Assembly (NCBI GenBank): GCA_903896585.1
Contig: CAITYI010000296.1
Location: 1 to 9,846, forward strand
Length of the DNA: 9,846 bases
Direction: 5' to 3'
Source of the DNA: an uncultured bacterium
GTDB taxonomy: Bacteria; Actinomycetota; Actinomycetes; S36-B12
Position 1 is the first letter of the stretch, and each line of letters starts with the position of its first letter. Shown here one piece after another: positions 7,360-9,846 of this stretch. Below the pieces are notes generated by a model. The model searched no databases. It saw nothing but the letters and a program-made list of their open reading frames with translations, and was not told where the DNA came from. The position numbers and the translations under genes were made by a program.

Positions 7360-8486
7360 GCAACTACGTGATCACGGCCAACAATGTTGCCGAACTCGGC
7401 GGAGCCCAACACGTTGCCCACACACTGGCGCGTGGGTTAGTCTCCCGCGGACACACCGTGTACTTAGTAGGGATCACGCCGGTTGTTGATCCGCACGCCT
7501 ATCCCAGCGCGGGTTACACCACACTTACATTGATGCCGGAAGTGTGGCCGGAGAAATCCAGCACCAATGGTGATCTGCGGGCGCAACTTCGTGCTCACGC
7601 GGTAACGGAGTTGCGGTCGCTCCTGAAATCCCTGGGCAGTGCCAACATTGTGGCGACCCAACTGTGGTCACTAGAAATTGTCTTGGACTCTATCGAGAAA
7701 GTTGACGCCAACTTCCCAGTTGTTGGTCAATATCACGGTTCATTTGCCGCAGCGGCCAGCGGCCGCGATATCCACCGAGCACAAAAACTAAGTGGAGCAT
7801 GTGAATACTTTGCCGTTCTCAGTGCCGAAGATGCCCAGGCATTCGCGCAAGCTGGGTTAACCAATGTCGTCACGCTCGGTAATCCAACCACCATTACTCC
7901 TCAGCAATTCACCGAAGCCAAGACTCAGGTGCGCGGCAACACCATTGATTTCATTGGTCGGCTTTCCATAGAAAAAGGACCCGACCTGCTCCTGGATGCA
8001 TGGGAAATGCAACGTCCCGCAGGGTTAACCCTTCGCCTGACGGGCAGTGGCCCCATGGAGGCTGAGTTGAAAAATCGCAAACTGGAAGGTGTCGAGTTCT
8101 GCGGACCGGTAGCTGATGCCGCACCAGTTATTGCATCTTCGAGGGTTGTTGTTATTCCATCGCGCACCGAAGGTGCACCACTCGTACTGGCAGAAGCACT
8201 GGCACTTGGAGTTCCGGTCGTTGTCACCGATGTGTCATCGGGAATCCGAGAAATGGTCGCGGGAATCCGAGAAATGGTCGCGGGAATCCGGGAAATGGTC
8301 GCGGGAAACCCGCGGGCGGTGCTGGTGGAACGGGACAACGCCGAGACCCTAGCTCGGGGAATTGCAGCCGGGTTAGCGCTCACACCGGACCCGGATCCGA
8401 AGTTTCCACAAGATGACGGAATTTTTGATGCCCTCGAGGGCTTATTCAACTTTTTTATGCCTGGCGACCGTGCGGCCACCTCGTGA
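7356..8486 (+). CDS. Glycosyltransferase family 4 (GT-B) with internal repeat
   Basis: A 376-residue soluble retaining-type glycosyltransferase. Seen: the N-lobe acceptor loop ELGGAQHVAHTLARGL (13-28), VVGQYHGSF (122-130), the hinge and C-lobe opening IDFIGRLSIEKGPDLLLDAW (197-216), LTGSGPMEAEL (228-238), VEFCGPV (246-252), and the donor-binding EX7E motif with Glu272 and Glu280 in PSRTEGAPLVLAEALALG. After this motif the usual SGIREMVAG occurs, but GIREMVA is present three times in a row (296-316), giving 14 residues more than a single copy. The stretch lies in a loop after the donor site, so the fold may tolerate it. It is the last gene of the five-glycosyltransferase block; a 117-bp gap follows. 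Donor and acceptor are not readable. Confidence 0.92.
   Translation: MSNYVITANNVAELGGAQHVAHTLARGLVSRGHTVYLVGITPVVDPHAYPSAGYTTLTLMPEVWPEKSSTNGDLRAQLRAHAVTELRSLLKSLGSANIVATQLWSLEIVLDSIEKVDANFPVVGQYHGSFAAAASGRDIHRAQKLSGACEYFAVLSAEDAQAFAQAGLTNVVTLGNPTTITPQQFTEAKTQVRGNTIDFIGRLSIEKGPDLLLDAWEMQRPAGLTLRLTGSGPMEAELKNRKLEGVEFCGPVADAAPVIASSRVVVIPSRTEGAPLVLAEALALGVPVVVTDVSSGIREMVAGIREMVAGIREMVAGNPRAVLVERDNAETLARGIAAGLALTPDPDPKFPQDDGIFDALEGLFNFFMPGDRAATS
8240..8302 (+). repeat. Three 21-bp in-frame tandem repeats
   Basis: Units at 8240-8260, 8261-8281 and 8282-8302. The first two are identical and the third differs by one base (ccg gga instead of ccg aga around 8290). Each encodes GIREMVA. The high identity points to recent slippage or unequal recombination. 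Relatives of this family normally carry one copy here. Confidence 0.92.
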
Positions 8487-8508
8487 CCAATTGCTCCGCA
8501 CGCTGAGT

Positions 8509-8514
8509 CATAAT
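8509..8514 (+). promoter_or_regulatory. Possible -10 element in the 8487-8603 gap
   Basis: CATAAT matches the TATAAT consensus at five of six positions and lies in the only sizeable gap between plus-strand genes. No convincing -35 stands 16-18 bases upstream, so support is weak. The gap also holds a gagcac direct repeat (8518-8523 and 8532-8537) around an AT-rich core. I see no clear terminator for the upstream operon. Confidence 0.2.
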
Positions 8515-8591
8515 AACGAGCACTAATTAATGAGCACCAAGAAATTCGACCGCGTGAAGCATTTGACATCAACGGTCCTGACCGGAAGCAC

Positions 8592-8597
8592 GGAGGT
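8592..8597 (+). promoter_or_regulatory. Strong ribosome binding site for the secreted protein gene
   Basis: A perfect GGAGGT stands six bases before GTG 8604. It fixes that start and is the best ribosome binding site on the plus strand of the window. Confidence 0.8.
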
Positions 8598-8603
8598 GGC
8601 ACT

Positions 8604-9638
8604 GTGTCTCGCATCGTTATTACCCGTATTGCTGTAGCGGGGCTCACCGTGATAGCCATGGCCAGCGGATCGATTGCCCATGCCGCAAATGACGGAACCG
8701 TTCAGGACACCTCTCCTACCGTGGTTTCACTTCAACCGGAGACTCATCATCGCCAGTCCGTCTTCAGCGTCGAATTCGATGTCGCCCGGGACCAGGAACG
8801 GCGCTTTATCACCAGCCTGCTAACGGTCAAGGACACTACCGACCGTCTCTTTCTTGGCCAAGAGCTCTCGTGCACGAGCCCCTCGGGGAAGTCGGTCGTG
8901 GGCATGGAGACGGGCCGCAACTTCTGGCAAAATGGTCTTGGAAGCACTGTTGCATCCTTCGTCCTTCGAGCCAATGAAATGGGGCGCTGGAAATGCGAGT
9001 CGACCGTGAACCTCTGCGTTCCGGGTGAGTGCGACTCGGGACAAGGTGCCGGCACTTTAACCTTGGACGCAGGTACTTCCCTGTCTACCATGAAGGTCAG
9101 TAGGCCCCTTGAGTTGTGGTCCACGAGCGCTCGGTTCATTAAAAAGGATCAGGCGATCAAGCCAGGTAAATCTGCCACCCTCAGCAAGACGTTTACCGTG
9201 GGGCAGGGCACAACTCCCACGGTAATCGGGGAGTTTTCATTTAGTAATTGCATTGAGCCCACCTACCCCAATGCCTGCGGCAAGCTCGCCAGCCACAGTA
9301 TCAATGGATCAGCAACGGCCTCGGTCGCCATGAAGGTCGCTCAGGTCCCGGCCAAGGCTGGAGCACAATGCTCCGTCATCTCGGCAACATCCGGCCAAGG
9401 CCAGGGCACGCGCACCATTTCGGCAGAGCAACACCATGCCACGTTTTCGGTGGAGATTCCCAACATCTCGCTGAGCTCTTCACCTGATTGCACAAACAAG
9501 GTCACGGTTTCGGCTACATTCCGATCCATCAAGGGCAACGGAATTGTGATCGAGGGCGGTACGAGCAAGAAGCCGATGTCGTTGGTCAGCATCGGTGAGA
9601 TCGATACCTCCTACCAATCGATACCAGTGACGCCCTGA
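8604..9638 (+). CDS. Secreted eight-cysteine protein of unknown function
   Basis: I do not recognise this 344-residue protein. It has a clear Sec signal peptide: a short basic start, a hydrophobic core (residues 9-21) and an AHA-A cleavage site after residue 27. The mature part is rich in Ser, Thr and Val, looks beta-stranded, and has eight cysteines (90, 131, 138, 143, 216, 225, 256, 296), enough for four disulfides as expected outside the cell. A compact cluster WKCESTVNLCVPGECDSG covers 129-146. There is no lipobox, no C-terminal membrane anchor and no LPXTG-type motif, so release or non-covalent attachment is likely. The start is fixed by a perfect ribosome binding site. The sulfotransferase-like gene begins ten bases after its stop, suggesting co-transcription. 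A structural, adhesive or inhibitor role is possible, but nothing in the sequence decides it. Confidence 0.85.
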   Translation: MSRIVITRIAVAGLTVIAMASGSIAHAANDGTVQDTSPTVVSLQPETHHRQSVFSVEFDVARDQERRFITSLLTVKDTTDRLFLGQELSCTSPSGKSVVGMETGRNFWQNGLGSTVASFVLRANEMGRWKCESTVNLCVPGECDSGQGAGTLTLDAGTSLSTMKVSRPLELWSTSARFIKKDQAIKPGKSATLSKTFTVGQGTTPTVIGEFSFSNCIEPTYPNACGKLASHSINGSATASVAMKVAQVPAKAGAQCSVISATSGQGQGTRTISAEQHHATFSVEIPNISLSSSPDCTNKVTVSATFRSIKGNGIVIEGGTSKKPMSLVSIGEIDTSYQSIPVTP

Positions 9639-9648
9639 TCGCGCATCA

Positions 9649-9846
9649 ATGGCGACTTCAATTGTCATCCACGTAGGCCCGCGAAAGACTGGAACGACAT
9701 ACCTTCAGAAGGCCCTGACATTGGCAGCCCCGACACTGCGAGAGTCTGGCGTGCTGTACGTGACTCGCCTCGCAGGAGTCGATCGCTACAACCACGTGTC
9801 GGCGACCTATGCAGTGTCAGGTTTGCGATCGGGGCGATCGAGCCAC
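9649..9846 (+). CDS. Sulfotransferase-like protein, N-terminal part (cut by window end)
   Basis: An open frame from ATG 9649 runs off the right edge; 66 residues are visible. Residues 6-20 read VIHVGPRKTGTTYLQ, the 5'-phosphosulfate-binding (PAPS) loop of the sulfotransferase family, with the lysine-threonine-glycine-threonine-threonine core at 13-17, directly after a first beta strand. A helix with LRESGVLYV (31-39) and RYNHVSATYAV (46-56) follows, as in bacterial sulfotransferase-family proteins. Such enzymes move sulfate from PAPS to a hydroxyl or amine on a glycan, lipid or small molecule in the cytoplasm. The start is ten bases after the secreted-protein stop; no strong ribosome binding site is visible, so reinitiation is likely. 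The acceptor is unknown, and the 3'-phosphate-binding motif lies outside the window. Its position at the end of a polysaccharide region hints at a glycan target. Confidence 0.75.
   Translation, partial: MATSIVIHVGPRKTGTTYLQKALTLAAPTLRESGVLYVTRLAGVDRYNHVSATYAVSGLRSGRSSH

Noticed and set aside
8563..8568. Perfect TTGACA resembling a -35 box
   Set aside because: A matching -10 would fall at about 8585-8592, where the sequence is agcacggagg with no TATAAT-like hexamer, and it would overlap the ribosome binding site.
8573..8584. Short inverted repeat cggtc/gaccg as a terminator or operator
   Set aside because: The stem has only five pairs with a two-base loop and no T-run; this is likely by chance.
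8530..8637. 35-codon ORF from ATG 8530 with a hydrophobic C-terminus, overlapping the secreted-protein start; a possible leader peptide
   Set aside because: It has no convincing ribosome binding site, no recognisable content, and its last third is the shifted frame of the signal peptide of the next gene.
7925..8659. Minus-strand ORF of 244 codons with repeated ISRIPAT units
   Set aside because: It is antisense to the well-supported GT4 gene and runs across the intergenic gap into the secreted-protein gene. Its repeats are the complement of the GIREMVA repeats.
9827..9846. Repeated gcgatcg words near the right edge
   Set aside because: There are two short copies within a coding frame and no longer array; explained by codon use.

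Overview
The window looks like chromosomal DNA of an actinobacterium (Actinomycetota) of moderately high GC. The UDP-glucose dehydrogenase has the actinobacterial sequence style, GTG starts are frequent, and the genes are packed with ATGA/GTGA stop-start overlaps. I cannot name a genus. The content is a cell-surface polysaccharide (capsule, teichuronic-acid or similar glycopolymer) biosynthesis region.

Minus strand, 28-1754: a two-gene unit reading leftwards. It encodes UDP-glucose 6-dehydrogenase, which makes UDP-glucuronate, followed with a 4-base overlap by a small CoA-binding Rossmann protein. A perfect 9-bp hairpin at 4-24 lies just after the second stop and may be its terminator.

Plus strand, 1808-8486: a tight block of five glycosyltransferase genes, divergent from the dehydrogenase. 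In order they are a GT2 enzyme with a long uncharacterised N-terminal region, an ExoA-like membrane-anchored GT2, a CgeB-like GT-B enzyme, a long GT2 protein with a beta-rich middle and a C-terminus that resembles a worn-down TagF domain, and a GT4 enzyme. Junctions are a 4-base overlap, a 2-base gap, an 8-base overlap and a 4-base overlap, so the block is probably one translationally coupled operon. Three of the five genes carry short tandem repeats whose period is a multiple of three (15, 15, 12 and 21 bp), so copy changes keep the reading frame.

Plus strand, 8487-9846: after a 117-bp gap, a gene with a strong ribosome binding site encodes a secreted eight-cysteine protein of unknown function. 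Ten bases later the start of a sulfotransferase-like gene runs off the window edge.

Together the genes suggest assembly of a uronic-acid-containing surface glycan from nucleotide sugars, with possible sulfation. No polymerase, flippase, ABC exporter or priming transferase is visible, so the locus must continue outside the window. I see no RNA genes, CRISPR arrays, insertion sequences or phage genes. I do not see a clearly new system. The least explained items are the composite GT2/TagF-like protein, the unknown N-terminal region of the first GT, the repeat expansions, and the secreted protein/sulfotransferase pair.
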